Shown one piece after another: positions 52,182-59,765 of a stretch of 64,000 nucleotides of DNA (position 1 is its first letter; the number at the start of each line of letters is the position of its first letter). The stretch lies in contig CAZAZY010000001.1 of the NCBI GenBank assembly GCA_964489785.1, forward strand, positions 1 to 64,000, read 5' to 3'. Made by a program: the position numbers and the translations under genes. Source of the DNA: JAIPIY01 sp964489785. GTDB taxonomy: Bacteria > Patescibacteriota > Minisyncoccia > Phycocordibacterales > UBA1006. The notes below the pieces were generated by a model that worked only from the letters and a program-made list of their open reading frames with translations, was not told the DNA's origin and made no database searches.

Positions 52182-53522
52182 TTACGCTATTCCCAACAGG
52201 GCTTTTGCAATCAGTAAATAAATAAACACCCCCAGAATATCAGCGATTGATGTAACCAATGGCGAACTGGCTGTTGCAGGATCTAATTTTAGTTTCGACA
52301 AGAGAAATGGTAAACAAACCCCCAGCAAGCTTCCCAGCAAAACAATCATAATCATGGTCAAGGCAACAATCAGGGCTACTGTTTCTCCTGATCGAAAAAT
52401 ACCTAATCCCCAAACCACTGCCCCCATGGTACTACCTAACAGTAAAGATATTCGTAGCTCTCTCCAAATAACAAGCAACCAGTCTCCCATATGCACGTCC
52501 CCTGTTGCCATTGCACGAATGGTTAATGTTGCTGATTGTGATCCTGAATTTCCTGCGCTACCAATAAGAAGAGGAAGGAATGCAACCAATGCGATTGCTT
52601 GTTGTAATGTTGCTTCGTAGCTCATGATGATTGCCCCTGATAATATATTTACAAAGGTCAATAATACCAACCAACCAATACGTTTTTTATAAAGAAAAAA
52701 GATGGACGTCTTTAAGAAACTTTCTTGGAATGCATCAATAGCAGAGCTTCGGTGAAAGTCTTCGGTGGTTTCTTCTTCTGCAATATCTAATACATCATCT
52801 ACGGTAATAATTCCTACAAGAATATTTTTATCATCAATAACAGGAAGAACACTGATGTCATATTTTTGCATCATGTGTACTGCTGATTCTTGGTCTTCGT
52901 GTGCGTGAATTGAAATCGCAGGTGATTTCATAATAGATTCAATCGTTTCATTTTGATTTGCAATAACCAAATTGCGAAGACTGATTGCCCCCAATAATTC
53001 CCAAGATGTATTTGTTACATAAATAACATCACTGGTTTCACTTTTGTTCCCCCATCGTCGTATGTGATCTAATGCCTGCTGTGTAGTCCATGATGGGCGC
53101 ACTGCAATATAATCAGGTGTCATCAATCTTCCTACTGTATCTTCTGCATATCCTAATAACATGCGTATTTCAGCAACATTTTCATCATCTAATAGATTGA
53201 GAATTTTTTGTGTTACACGTCCTGGTAATTCTTCAAAAAATTCTGTACGGTCATCAGGATCCAAGTCGTGTAACAATTGACGAGCTTCATTATCTGTCAA
53301 TGTTGCAATAAGGGCATTTTCTTCATCATGTTCTAAATGAGAAAAAACCTGAGCCGCCGTGTCTCTGGGTAATGAACGAAAAAAGAATAGTTGATCTTCT
53401 TTGTGTAATTCACGAAAAATATGAGTAAGGTCTGCAGGTGGAACATCCCCGTATAAATTTTTTAATCCTTGGAGGTTTTTTTCTTTGATATAATTTTGTA
53501 TTGTTTGTAGATGAATATCCAT
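52182..53522 (-). CDS. mgtE: Magnesium transporter MgtE
   Basis: 446 residues from ATG 53522. The N-terminal helical domain (LHDLDPDDRTEFFEELPG), the CBS pair (about 130-250, with DISVLPVIDDKNILVGIITVDDVLD) and the C-terminal membrane domain with five helices (GSAGNSGSQSATLTIRAMA is the MgtE pore signature) are all present. MgtE is a Mg2+ channel closed by cytoplasmic Mg2+. Longer in-frame starts reach into the terminator of nhaD and were rejected; TATACT lies 12 bases upstream of the chosen ATG. Confidence 0.95.
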   Translation of the reverse strand: MDIHLQTIQNYIKEKNLQGLKNLYGDVPPADLTHIFRELHKEDQLFFFRSLPRDTAAQVFSHLEHDEENALIATLTDNEARQLLHDLDPDDRTEFFEELPGRVTQKILNLLDDENVAEIRMLLGYAEDTVGRLMTPDYIAVRPSWTTQQALDHIRRWGNKSETSDVIYVTNTSWELLGAISLRNLVIANQNETIESIMKSPAISIHAHEDQESAVHMMQKYDISVLPVIDDKNILVGIITVDDVLDIAEEETTEDFHRSSAIDAFQESFLKTSIFFLYKKRIGWLVLLTFVNILSGAIIMSYEATLQQAIALVAFLPLLIGSAGNSGSQSATLTIRAMATGDVHMGDWLLVIWRELRISLLLGSTMGAVVWGLGIFRSGETVALIVALTMIMIVLLGSLLGVCLPFLLSKLKLDPATASSPLVTSIADILGVFIYLLIAKALLGIA

Positions 53523-53565
53523 AGTTGTGATATGAGTATACCATTTGTTTTCATGTATAAAAATA

Positions 53566-53592
53566 GCCTGGCCTCTGTGATAGAGACCAGGC
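53566..53592 (-). terminator. Terminator of nhaD
   Basis: Stem GCCTGGCCTCT / AGAGACCAGGC (one mismatch); minus-strand tail TATTTTTATA. The mgtE -10 follows within 30 bases. Confidence 0.8.
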
Positions 53593-53611
53593 CTTTGTTC
53601 ATTGAACTTTG

Positions 53612-54925
53612 TTACCCAAATGATTCTGGACGCACCAGAAGAAGAAATGTAATGCAACCCGCTAAAAAACCAATCATGGCAAGCCATGCAATGTTTTTCA
53701 GATACCACATAAATTCGATCTTCTCCATGCCCATGGCGACCACACCCGCAGCCGATCCGATAATTAACATACTACCACCTGTCCCCGCAGAGAATGCGAT
53801 AAAGTGCCAAATAGGATGATCCGTAGGTAATTGGAACATTCCCATGGCAGCTGCGACTAGTGGTACATTGTCAATGATTGCCGAACCAAAGCCCAATAGT
53901 ACGACAAACACCTCATCAGGCATGATGGCACGCATTGATTCCCCTATTTGGAAAATCATGCCAATAGATTCCAATGCAGCCACTGCCATCAGAATGCCAA
54001 GGAAGAACAGGATGCTTGGCATCTCGATCTTGCTGAGCGATTTATGAACAGCACTATGATGAGTTGTTCCTTCGCCCCGCTCAGACATCTTGAACTCGCG
54101 ATTACTTTTAATCTCTGCCAAAATGGCAACTATGGCAAGCGAGAGCATCATGCCAACATATGGAGGCAAATGCGTGAGGGTCTTGAAAATTGGTACGAAT
54201 ACAATCGCACCCAGACCAATGACTAGCATACTCAGGCTTGCTTTTCTGTCTTCGGCATCCGTCTCCGGAATGTCGATCTGCCCTTTGAAAGCGGGCAACA
54301 GAGATGCAATAAAAGTAGGCACCGCCATGCAAATGAATGACGGGATAAACAAGTACGCGACAAGTTTTTCCGCAGTCACTTTGTCTGCGATCCAGAGCAT
54401 GGTAGTCGTGACATCCCCAATGGGCGACCACGCACCACCGGTATTCGCACCGATGACGATCATGCCTGCATACCACATGCGTGTCTTTACATCAGGTACC
54501 AGCTTTTTCAAGATGGTGATAAGTACGATGGTGGCGGTCAGATTGTCGATGATAGCCGAAAGGATAAAGGCGAGTCCGCCCATAATCCAAAGCAGCATCT
54601 TCTTCTCTCGAGTTCTGACAAACTGCTTGATGGCACCGAACCCGTTGAAGTGGTCCGTTATCTCAACGATGGTCATCGCCCCGATAAGGAAAAAAAGTAT
54701 CTCTGCGGTCTTGCCCAAGTGATGCAATAACATCTCCTCCATATGAGAAGGCACCAGGCCGTCAAGAATGCTGAACACAGGAACGTGGAAAACCGCAACT
54801 ACGGTCCAAAGAAGCACCATCATGATGAGCGCAGGAATGAGTTTATCGATTTTGAACTTGTGCTCAAGAGTAATACCCAGATACCCCAATACAAAAATTA
54901 CGGCAATTAGAAGACTTGCGTCCAT
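53612..54925 (-). CDS. nhaD: NhaD-type Na+/H+ antiporter
   Basis: 437 residues from ATG 54925, about 12 membrane helices. Family features: ILSAIIDNLTATIVLITIL and GANTGGAWSPIGDVTTTML in the first half, GFGSAIIDNVPLVAAAMGM and SAGTGGSMLIIGSAAGVVAMG in the second, as in arsenical-pump/NhaD (IT superfamily) antiporters. It exports Na+ in exchange for H+. Base composition is GC-richer than neighbours, and the region before the ATG contains TACTTTTG, which fits the Bacteroidota -7 consensus TAnnTTTG, so it may be acquired from that phylum. Confidence 0.93.
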   Translation of the reverse strand: MDASLLIAVIFVLGYLGITLEHKFKIDKLIPALIMMVLLWTVVAVFHVPVFSILDGLVPSHMEEMLLHHLGKTAEILFFLIGAMTIVEITDHFNGFGAIKQFVRTREKKMLLWIMGGLAFILSAIIDNLTATIVLITILKKLVPDVKTRMWYAGMIVIGANTGGAWSPIGDVTTTMLWIADKVTAEKLVAYLFIPSFICMAVPTFIASLLPAFKGQIDIPETDAEDRKASLSMLVIGLGAIVFVPIFKTLTHLPPYVGMMLSLAIVAILAEIKSNREFKMSERGEGTTHHSAVHKSLSKIEMPSILFFLGILMAVAALESIGMIFQIGESMRAIMPDEVFVVLLGFGSAIIDNVPLVAAAMGMFQLPTDHPIWHFIAFSAGTGGSMLIIGSAAGVVAMGMEKIEFMWYLKNIAWLAMIGFLAGCITFLLLVRPESFG

Positions 54926-54997
54926 TTTTTTGGTTTTTAAAGTGCAACTTGCAAAAGTACAAGCCTTATACTTTGTAGCATAGATAATAATGAATGT

Positions 54998-55032
54998 CAA
55001 AAACCACCTCAAATTTTTTGAGATGGTTTTTG
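54998..55032 (-). terminator. Terminator of the 55046-55339 gene
   Basis: Arms CAAAAACCACCTCAAA / TTTGAGATGGTTTTTG with one mismatch; the stem may work on both strands. Confidence 0.85.
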
Positions 55033-55045
55033 AAAAAGAATCTAT

Positions 55046-55339
55046 TTATGTATTATTTTCTTTATAATATTCTGCAATAATATTTTTTTCCTCTTCTGTT
55101 TTTGCAAATTCAGTCATTTTACCTAATGCCCAAACTTGTAGTTCATCACGATCTATTGCAGAAATAGATTCTTTTTCTGCACAAGAAATACTTTTTTGAT
55201 ATATTTTTTGAGCAGTTTCAAAATCAGTAGTATTTTCAAGTTGATGAGATAATTCTTCAAAAGAAAAAACGCCTTCGATTTCCTCTGGATTTGTTTCTTC
55301 TGTTCTTGTTTTAAAAAAATTGAATGCCTCTCGAGACAT
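55046..55339 (-). CDS. Small helical cytoplasmic protein, unknown
   Basis: 97 residues from MSREAFNFFKTRTEE. Acidic and helical (SFEELSHQLENTTDFETAQ, TEFAKTEEEKNIIAEYY). No family recognised. Longer versions of the frame read back through the tRNA-Pro gene and were rejected. A TTGACG lies about 40 bases before the ATG as a possible -35. Confidence 0.65.
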   Translation of the reverse strand: MSREAFNFFKTRTEETNPEEIEGVFSFEELSHQLENTTDFETAQKIYQKSISCAEKESISAIDRDELQVWALGKMTEFAKTEEEKNIIAEYYKENNT

Positions 55340-55423
55340 ATCGGTTATTGTTAAAAGTTTACCCGTCAATATAAAGACACCTTTTGGGTATTTTGAATAA
55401 AAAATTCGTTTCTCATGTTCTCT

Positions 55424-55499
55424 GTCGGGGTGCTGGGATTCGAACCCAGAGTCACTGGTACCCAAAACCAGCATGTTAGCCGTTACACCACACCCCGAC
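55424..55499 (-). tRNA. tRNA-Pro (anticodon TGG)
   Basis: Acceptor GTCGGGG / CCCCGAC, anticodon stem-loop CTGGT-TTTGGGT-ACCAG (anticodon TGG), T-arm CTGGG-TTCGAAT-CCCAG, discriminator A. CCA not encoded. Confidence 0.93.
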
Positions 55500-55500
55500 A

Positions 55501-55600
55501 NNNNNNNNNNNNNNNNNNNNNNNNNNNNNNNNNNNNNNNNNNNNNNNNNNNNNNNNNNNNNNNNNNNNNNNNNNNNNNNNNNNNNNNNNNNNNNNNNNNN
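55501..55600. other. Assembly gap (100 N) beside tRNA-Pro
   Basis: The 40 bases before the gap (55461-55500) are identical to the 40 after it (55601-55640). Either the contigs overlap and the gap is artificial, or tRNA copies lie in tandem. Confidence 0.9.
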
Positions 55601-55639
55601 CCCAAAACCAGCATGTTAGCCGTTACACCACACCCCGAC
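55601..55639 (-). repeat. Second copy of the 5' half of tRNA-Pro
   Basis: Identical to 55461-55499. It ends at the gap, so it is either the start of a second tRNA-Pro or a duplicated contig end. Confidence 0.7.
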
Positions 55640-55792
55640 ACAATACACGAAAATTTATTTTTCAGTATGGATAAAAAGCTTGTAAAGCAATGTACTATAT
55701 CCTGAAAACAATTTCAAAGCACACAACAATGATACATGAATAAGGTCAAAAACGCAAATGGTGGTTTATTGAACTAATTTTTCAATACCAAA

Positions 55793-56197
55793 TTAAAGAA
55801 TAATATTTTCCAATCTAGTAACCTTTGCACGCTTGTGATCTTTTTCCAGATGAACCGCAATAATATCAAATTGCCATTTAGTTTCATGTGAAACATTATT
55901 CTCTATTAGATATGTTTGTATAATCTTTTTCATACGAGAAACTTTCTTTGTATGTACATTTTGAATTACTTGCATATGCTTTGGATCATTCCCTATTTCA
56001 TCAATTGTTTCACATGAAACTGTTTTTACTTCGAAAAAATATAAAACCTTGCTATTTACCGCAATAATATCAATTTCACCCCATTTTCTTGTATGATTTC
56101 TCTCAATAATCGAAAAACCATGTTTCACGAGAAACTTACAAGCCAAAGATTCACCAATTTCCCCTATTTTCTGTGTTTTTGATGTGAATTGTTTCAT
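55793..56197 (-). CDS. yraN: YraN/UPF0102 family endonuclease-like protein
   Basis: 134 residues. The family core reads GESLACKFLVKHGFSIIERN, then WGEIDIIAVNSKVLYFFEVKT, the PD-(D/E)XK-like nuclease motif with Asp in EID and Glu-x-Lys in FEVK. YraN proteins are Holliday-junction-resolvase-like, of uncertain role. Three ParB-site-like palindromes lie within the coding sequence and a fourth spans the start codon. They encode VSHET and VKHGF; the protein reads normally in spite of them. Confidence 0.88.
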   Translation of the reverse strand: MKQFTSKTQKIGEIGESLACKFLVKHGFSIIERNHTRKWGEIDIIAVNSKVLYFFEVKTVSCETIDEIGNDPKHMQVIQNVHTKKVSRMKKIIQTYLIENNVSHETKWQFDIIAVHLEKDHKRAKVTRLENIIL

Positions 56198-56493
56198 ATG
56201 AAACCTTTTGAGGTATTTTTTATTATACTACTTTTGCGTTTCATGTGAAACTTATCATCTTTTATTATTTATCTTCTATTTTAAATTATATATGTATACA
56301 AAAGTTCCACGTGAAACAGGTGCACGTACCCTTGTGATTTACTTTACAACGTTTCACATGAAACTTTTTAGTATGTTCGAGTTATATATTGGTAATTCGT
56401 GCCACGTGAAACTATATTGCAAGCTTTTTAGTATAAAAACAGTGTTTCACATGTAACATTGTCTACATTTTGATATATGTTTCACGTGAAACA
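55881..56493. promoter_or_regulatory. Cluster of ten parS-like palindromes
   Basis: Matches to GTTTCACGTGAAAC with 0-2 mismatches start at 55881, 56007, 56122, 56191, 56238, 56304, 56351, 56399, 56444 and 56479. The last extends to TGTTTCACGTGAAACA (56478-56493), a full match to the Bacillus-type ParB site. The first four are in or at yraN; the others are in non-coding DNA. ParB binding is inferred from sequence only. Confidence 0.75.
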
Positions 56494-56765
56494 CTTTGAT
56501 ATCTGTGAATACTAAAAAAGCTTTAAAAACAAATATTTGTATGAAAAAGCTCTGTAGTGTTGTGGAATAAGGCTTTTTTACGTTTTCAAGTATAAAAGAC
56601 ATCTTGTGTCCTTTATAAAAATGTGTTATTTGTGCACCGTGTACACAGAGATATCCACAATTTGTTGATTTCCGGGGATTTTTCAGGGTAGTGTCTTTTA
56701 TTATTCTGTTAATTGAAAGAAAAATCTGGTTATAACGGACATGCATCACAAATGTCCGTTATAAT
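56198..56765. other. 568-base non-coding region
   Basis: First 300 bases: six parS-like palindromes plus half of the one over the yraN start. Remainder: AT-rich, with one ATATCCACA (near DnaA box, about 56653) and the hairpin at 56730-56764. Small ORFs here are read from the palindromes and are not called. Confidence 0.7.
56730..56764 (-). terminator. Probable terminator of the GrpB-like gene
   Basis: Perfect 13-bp stem TTATAACGGACAT / ATGTCCGTTATAA, 9-base loop, 1 base past the stop; minus-strand tail contains ATTTTTC. Could also act as an operator. Confidence 0.6.
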
Positions 56766-57341
56766 TTACAGATGTCCTTTATCTTTATTGATGGGCAAAG
56801 CTGAAAACCAAGTGTATGCATCCTGTTCTACCTTTTTAAGAAAATCTTGTTTTGCATCCCGGTATGCAATATAGTCATCTGGATACATTTCCCAATTTCT
56901 CTGTTTTAATTCTGAATATTCCTGCACTATTTGGGGGTGTTTTCTAAAGTAATCTCGCGTGATTAGAAACTGCCGTTGTTTTTTGGATCCTTGTTCACAA
57001 ATATGAACATTGTTTATTTTATTACCCAATTCTTCTGTTTGGTGAAAATTAAATGAATTTGGTTCAATATAGTCTTTCATATAGGTAAAACCTAACAACT
57101 TCATTGCGTGAATTTCCCTTTGAAAATCGGCTTCGTTTATGTTTTTAACAATAATAAGTATATCAATAACAGGCTTTGCGCTTGCTCCTGGGAATGATGT
57201 GCTGCCTATATGTTCAATAGCTATTGCTGATTTCCAAATTGGCTCCAGTAGGTTTTTTAACTCAGCAAACCGATCTTTCCATAAAGGGTTATATGCTTGA
57301 AAGAAATATAGTCGGCCTGTGTTTTTAGTGTTATCCTTCAT
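56766..57341 (-). CDS. GrpB/UPF0157 family protein (nucleotidyltransferase-like)
   Basis: 191 residues from MKDNTKNTG. The signature EHIGSTSFPGASAKPVIDIL is diagnostic for the family, which has a nucleotidyltransferase fold (G-S-T-S with the D-x-L site after it). Family members are sometimes linked to CoaE; substrate here unknown. Earlier in-frame starts overlap tRNA-Gly and were rejected. Confidence 0.9.
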   Translation of the reverse strand: MKDNTKNTGRLYFFQAYNPLWKDRFAELKNLLEPIWKSAIAIEHIGSTSFPGASAKPVIDILIIVKNINEADFQREIHAMKLLGFTYMKDYIEPNSFNFHQTEELGNKINNVHICEQGSKKQRQFLITRDYFRKHPQIVQEYSELKQRNWEMYPDDYIAYRDAKQDFLKKVEQDAYTWFSALPINKDKGHL

Positions 57342-57363
57342 ATAAACTGAAAAACCTATTTTG

Positions 57364-57434
57364 TGCGGGTAGAGAGAATCGAACTCTCGACTCATCCTTG
57401 GCAAGGACGTGTTCTACCACTAAACCATACCCGC
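57364..57434 (-). tRNA. tRNA-Gly (anticodon GCC)
   Basis: Acceptor GCGGGTA / TACCCGC, D-arm TGGTTTAGTGGTAGA, anticodon stem-loop CGTCC-TTGCCAA-GGATG (anticodon GCC), T-loop GTTCGAT, discriminator A. CCA not encoded. Confidence 0.95.
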
Positions 57435-57560
57435 AGAACGTTTTGTAGTATAGCTATTTTTTTATGAATATGCAATGGTTTTGTTCAAAAGAAATAATAA
57501 TCATATCTTGACTTTGTAATATAAAAAAGTAATACTGCATGAAATTAAAGCCATTTTGAC

Positions 57561-57848
57561 ATGAAAACAAGATTTGTCTCCAGAATCCCTGGTATCCTTT
57601 TTTGGTCAGCTGTTCTTTTTGTCTTTTACTATGCCCCCTTTGTTCTTTTTGTAAAATGGGTGAACCCTTTGAATTTTTTCATTGAAATTGCTCATTTTAT
57701 TATTTACGAAGTCACATTTTTGCATATGCTTTTATGTGCAGTCCTTGTCACGGGTCTTTCCGTTGTCTTTTGGATTATTTTAGTACTTTTGATTTTATTG
57801 ATGATCGTTTGTATTTTTGAATTTCCATTGCTGATAAAAAGAAAATGA
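57561..57848 (+). CDS. Small membrane protein, unknown
   Basis: 95 residues with three membrane helices (ILFWSAVLFVFYYAPFVLFV, EIAHFIIYEVTFLHMLLCAV, SVVFWIILVLLILLMIVCIF) and a basic end (LIKRK). No family recognised. A possible promoter (TTGACT, 17 bases, AATACT) lies upstream. A six-codon ORF (57539-57559) ends one base before its ATG. A very strong terminator follows, so it is transcribed alone. Confidence 0.7.
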   Translation: MKTRFVSRIPGILFWSAVLFVFYYAPFVLFVKWVNPLNFFIEIAHFIIYEVTFLHMLLCAVLVTGLSVVFWIILVLLILLMIVCIFEFPLLIKRK

Positions 57849-57903
57849 ATAGTGCTAAATCCGTTTCAGGTAATGCTGGCGGTTTTTTTATTTTCTCATC
57901 TTG

Positions 57904-57948
57904 AAATACAAAAGGCTGAAACAGAATGTGTTTCAGCCTTTTGTATTT
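57904..57948 (+). terminator. Terminator after the small membrane protein
   Basis: Perfect 19-bp stem (57904-57922 with 57930-57948) around a 7-base loop; also ends in the direction of the tRNA-Arg transcript. Confidence 0.9.
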
Positions 57949-57953
57949 ATTTG

Positions 57954-58025
57954 TGCACCTGCCAGGATTCGAACCTAGAATAACGGTTCCGAAGACCGTT
58001 GTGATATCCATTTCACCACAGGTGC
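57954..58025 (-). tRNA. tRNA-Arg (anticodon TCG)
   Basis: Acceptor GCACCTG / CAGGTGC, anticodon stem-loop ACGGT-CTTCGGA-ACCGT (anticodon TCG), T-arm CTAGG-TTCGAAT-CCTGG, discriminator A. CCA not encoded. Confidence 0.95.
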
Positions 58026-58121
58026 ATATTGCGTTACTTATTTCAAAAAACTCATACCGTTGGTGATACCTGTCCGCCCGTAGTTTTGCGAAGGCGGATC
58101 CATTTCACCACAGGTGCATAT
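58006..58121. repeat. Duplicated 5' end of tRNA-Arg around a palindromic element
   Basis: 24 bases including the tRNA 5' end (58006-58029) recur exactly at 58098-58121, 92 bases away. The DNA between ends in a hairpin TCCGCC ... GGCGGA (58073-58098) that abuts the second copy, as in a small palindromic mobile element. Confidence 0.75.
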
Positions 58122-58203
58122 ATTGCACATCTTTGATAAGACTTTCCAAGTGTATACTGTTTTGCTTTGAAAATCAACCCAATTAGTATACACTTTATGC
58201 TAT

Positions 58204-59718
58204 ATGCAATTTCAGGTGCCAGAAAAAATTATAGCTCAAATAAAGACATTACAATTAGCTGGATACGAAGCGTATCTGGTGGGTGGCTGTGTGCGTGACA
58301 TGATTATGGGGCGAAATCCAAATGATTGGGATATTACCACTGATGCAAACCCAGAACAGATTATGCAGGTTTTTGAAACTGCTGGTTTTCGGGTGGTGTA
58401 TGAAAATACTTTTGGAACAGTAGGTATTGTAGATGAAACCGAAGATGCTGATTCGAATATTCGTACTGTGGAAATTACCCCGTATCGTCTCGATGTTGGG
58501 TATACCGATCACCGACATCCTGACCAGGTGGTATTCAGTAAAAAATTAGAGGACGATTTGATGCGTCGTGACTTTACCATAAATGCCATGGCGTACGATC
58601 CGTCTATCGGACATTTAGTTGATTTATATAAAGGACATGAGGATATAAAGGACATGTCCGTTAGAGCAGTGGGAAATCCTGATGAAAGATTCAAAGAAGA
58701 TGCTTTGCGTATGATGCGCGCAGTACGTTTTTCGGCTCAATTAGGGTTTTCTGTTTCACATGAAACAATGCAGGCGATTTTCGAGAATGCTAACCTGTTG
58801 GAAAAGGTTTCACGTGAAAGAATTCGTGATGAATTTGTAAAAATTATTGTTTCACGTGAACCATCCGTGGGTATTGGGTTTCTCGTGAAACTAGGTCTTA
58901 TGCAATATATTATTCCTGAACTATTAGAGGGAATAAAATGCGAACAAAAAGGTGCACATATATATGATGTGTTTGATCATCTTTGTCATGCGTTACAACA
59001 TGCTGCTGATAAAAACTATTCGTTTCACGTGAAACTGGCAGCGTTGTTTCATGACATTGGAAAACCACGAACCAGACGATATGATAAAAACAAAGATAAA
59101 TACACTTTCTTTGGGCACGAGGTAGTAGGTGCACGCATGGCAAAGGATATTATGTCACGATTGAAATTCCCTAAAAAAGATATTGAGATGGTTTCACGAT
59201 TGGTTCGTTGGCATATGTTTTTTTCGGATACTGAAATAATTACACTATCTCCGGTGCGAAGAATGATTAATAACATGGCACCCACGGATGCAGAAAAAGA
59301 TGTTTCACGTGAAGATCATGCTATTTGGGAATTAATGCGTATCCGAGAATGTGACCGCGTGGGTATGAAGAAAAAAGAAGCGCCATACCGTCTGCGAAAA
59401 TATTTTGCCATGATTGAAGAGGCTTTGCGCGACCCAATCAGTGTTTCACAGTTAAAAATTGATGGGGGATACATGATACAAGAAATGCACATGAAACCTG
59501 GTCCACGTATGGGCTGGATGTTACACGCATTGTTAGAAGAAATCATAGAAGACCCTACAAAAAATACTATCGAATATCTTGTTTCACGTGTAACAGAATT
59601 AGAAAAATTATCTGATGGGGAATTGAAACAGTTAGGGGATCAAGGGAAAGAGAAAAAAGAAACCGTTGATGAAGAAGAAAAAGAGAGATTGCATAAAAAG
59701 CATGGGGTAAAGAAATAA
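58204..59718 (+). CDS. cca: CCA-adding tRNA nucleotidyltransferase with HD domain
   Basis: 504 residues. Head domain: YLVGGCVRDMIMGRNPNDWDITT with the two catalytic Asp, then DLMRRDFTINAMAY and DPDERFKEDALRMMRAVRF (written NPDERFKEDALRMMRAVRF here). C-terminal HD domain: LAALFHDIGKPRTR and FFGHEVVGARMA, a phosphohydrolase-like module. It adds or repairs the tRNA 3' CCA, needed because three of four tRNAs here lack an encoded CCA. Seven parS-like palindromes lie in its second half, encoding short VSRE and FHVKL-type words. Its 3' end is duplicated at 61598. Confidence 0.95.
   Translation: MQFQVPEKIIAQIKTLQLAGYEAYLVGGCVRDMIMGRNPNDWDITTDANPEQIMQVFETAGFRVVYENTFGTVGIVDETEDADSNIRTVEITPYRLDVGYTDHRHPDQVVFSKKLEDDLMRRDFTINAMAYDPSIGHLVDLYKGHEDIKDMSVRAVGNPDERFKEDALRMMRAVRFSAQLGFSVSHETMQAIFENANLLEKVSRERIRDEFVKIIVSREPSVGIGFLVKLGLMQYIIPELLEGIKCEQKGAHIYDVFDHLCHALQHAADKNYSFHVKLAALFHDIGKPRTRRYDKNKDKYTFFGHEVVGARMAKDIMSRLKFPKKDIEMVSRLVRWHMFFSDTEIITLSPVRRMINNMAPTDAEKDVSREDHAIWELMRIRECDRVGMKKKEAPYRLRKYFAMIEEALRDPISVSQLKIDGGYMIQEMHMKPGPRMGWMLHALLEEIIEDPTKNTIEYLVSRVTELEKLSDGELKQLGDQGKEKKETVDEEEKERLHKKHGVKK
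58753..59594. promoter_or_regulatory. Cluster of seven parS-like palindromes inside cca
   Basis: Matches to GTTTCACGTGAAAC with 0-2 mismatches start at 58753, 58807, 58849, 58878, 59022 (perfect), 59302 and 59581. Further half sites are near 59191 and 59442. All are within coding sequence and in varying reading frames. Confidence 0.7.
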
Positions 59719-59750
59719 TATAAAAACCCGCCACGATGTTTTGTGGCGGG
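59690..59750 (+). repeat. Direct repeat, left copy (cca 3' end plus terminator)
   Basis: Last 29 bases of cca and its terminator core; recurs at 61598-61654 with small differences. Confidence 0.8.
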
Positions 59751-59755
59751 TTTTT
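59722..59755 (+). terminator. Terminator after cca
   Basis: Stem AAAAACCCGCCAC / GTGGCGGGTTTTT with an 8-base loop. Confidence 0.9.
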
Positions 59756-59765
59756 AATAGGTAAT

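Noticed and set aside
53523..53708. Longer N-terminus for MgtE
   Set aside because: It would run through the nhaD terminator and the nhaD coding end; a promoter lies before ATG 53522.
54926..55012. Longer N-terminus for NhaD
   Set aside because: The extension is not family-like and lies in the promoter/leader region; MDASLLIAV is a normal start.
55340..55474. Extended start of the 55046 gene
   Set aside because: It reads through tRNA-Pro.
56208..56749. Small ORFs in the non-coding region next to yraN
   Set aside because: Their apparent repeats (FHMKL, FHVKH) are just translations of the parS-like palindrome.
55881..59594. The palindromes as restriction sites or Noc-binding sites
   Set aside because: Noc sites differ (ATTTCCCGGGAAAT); restriction sites would not extend over 14-16 bases.
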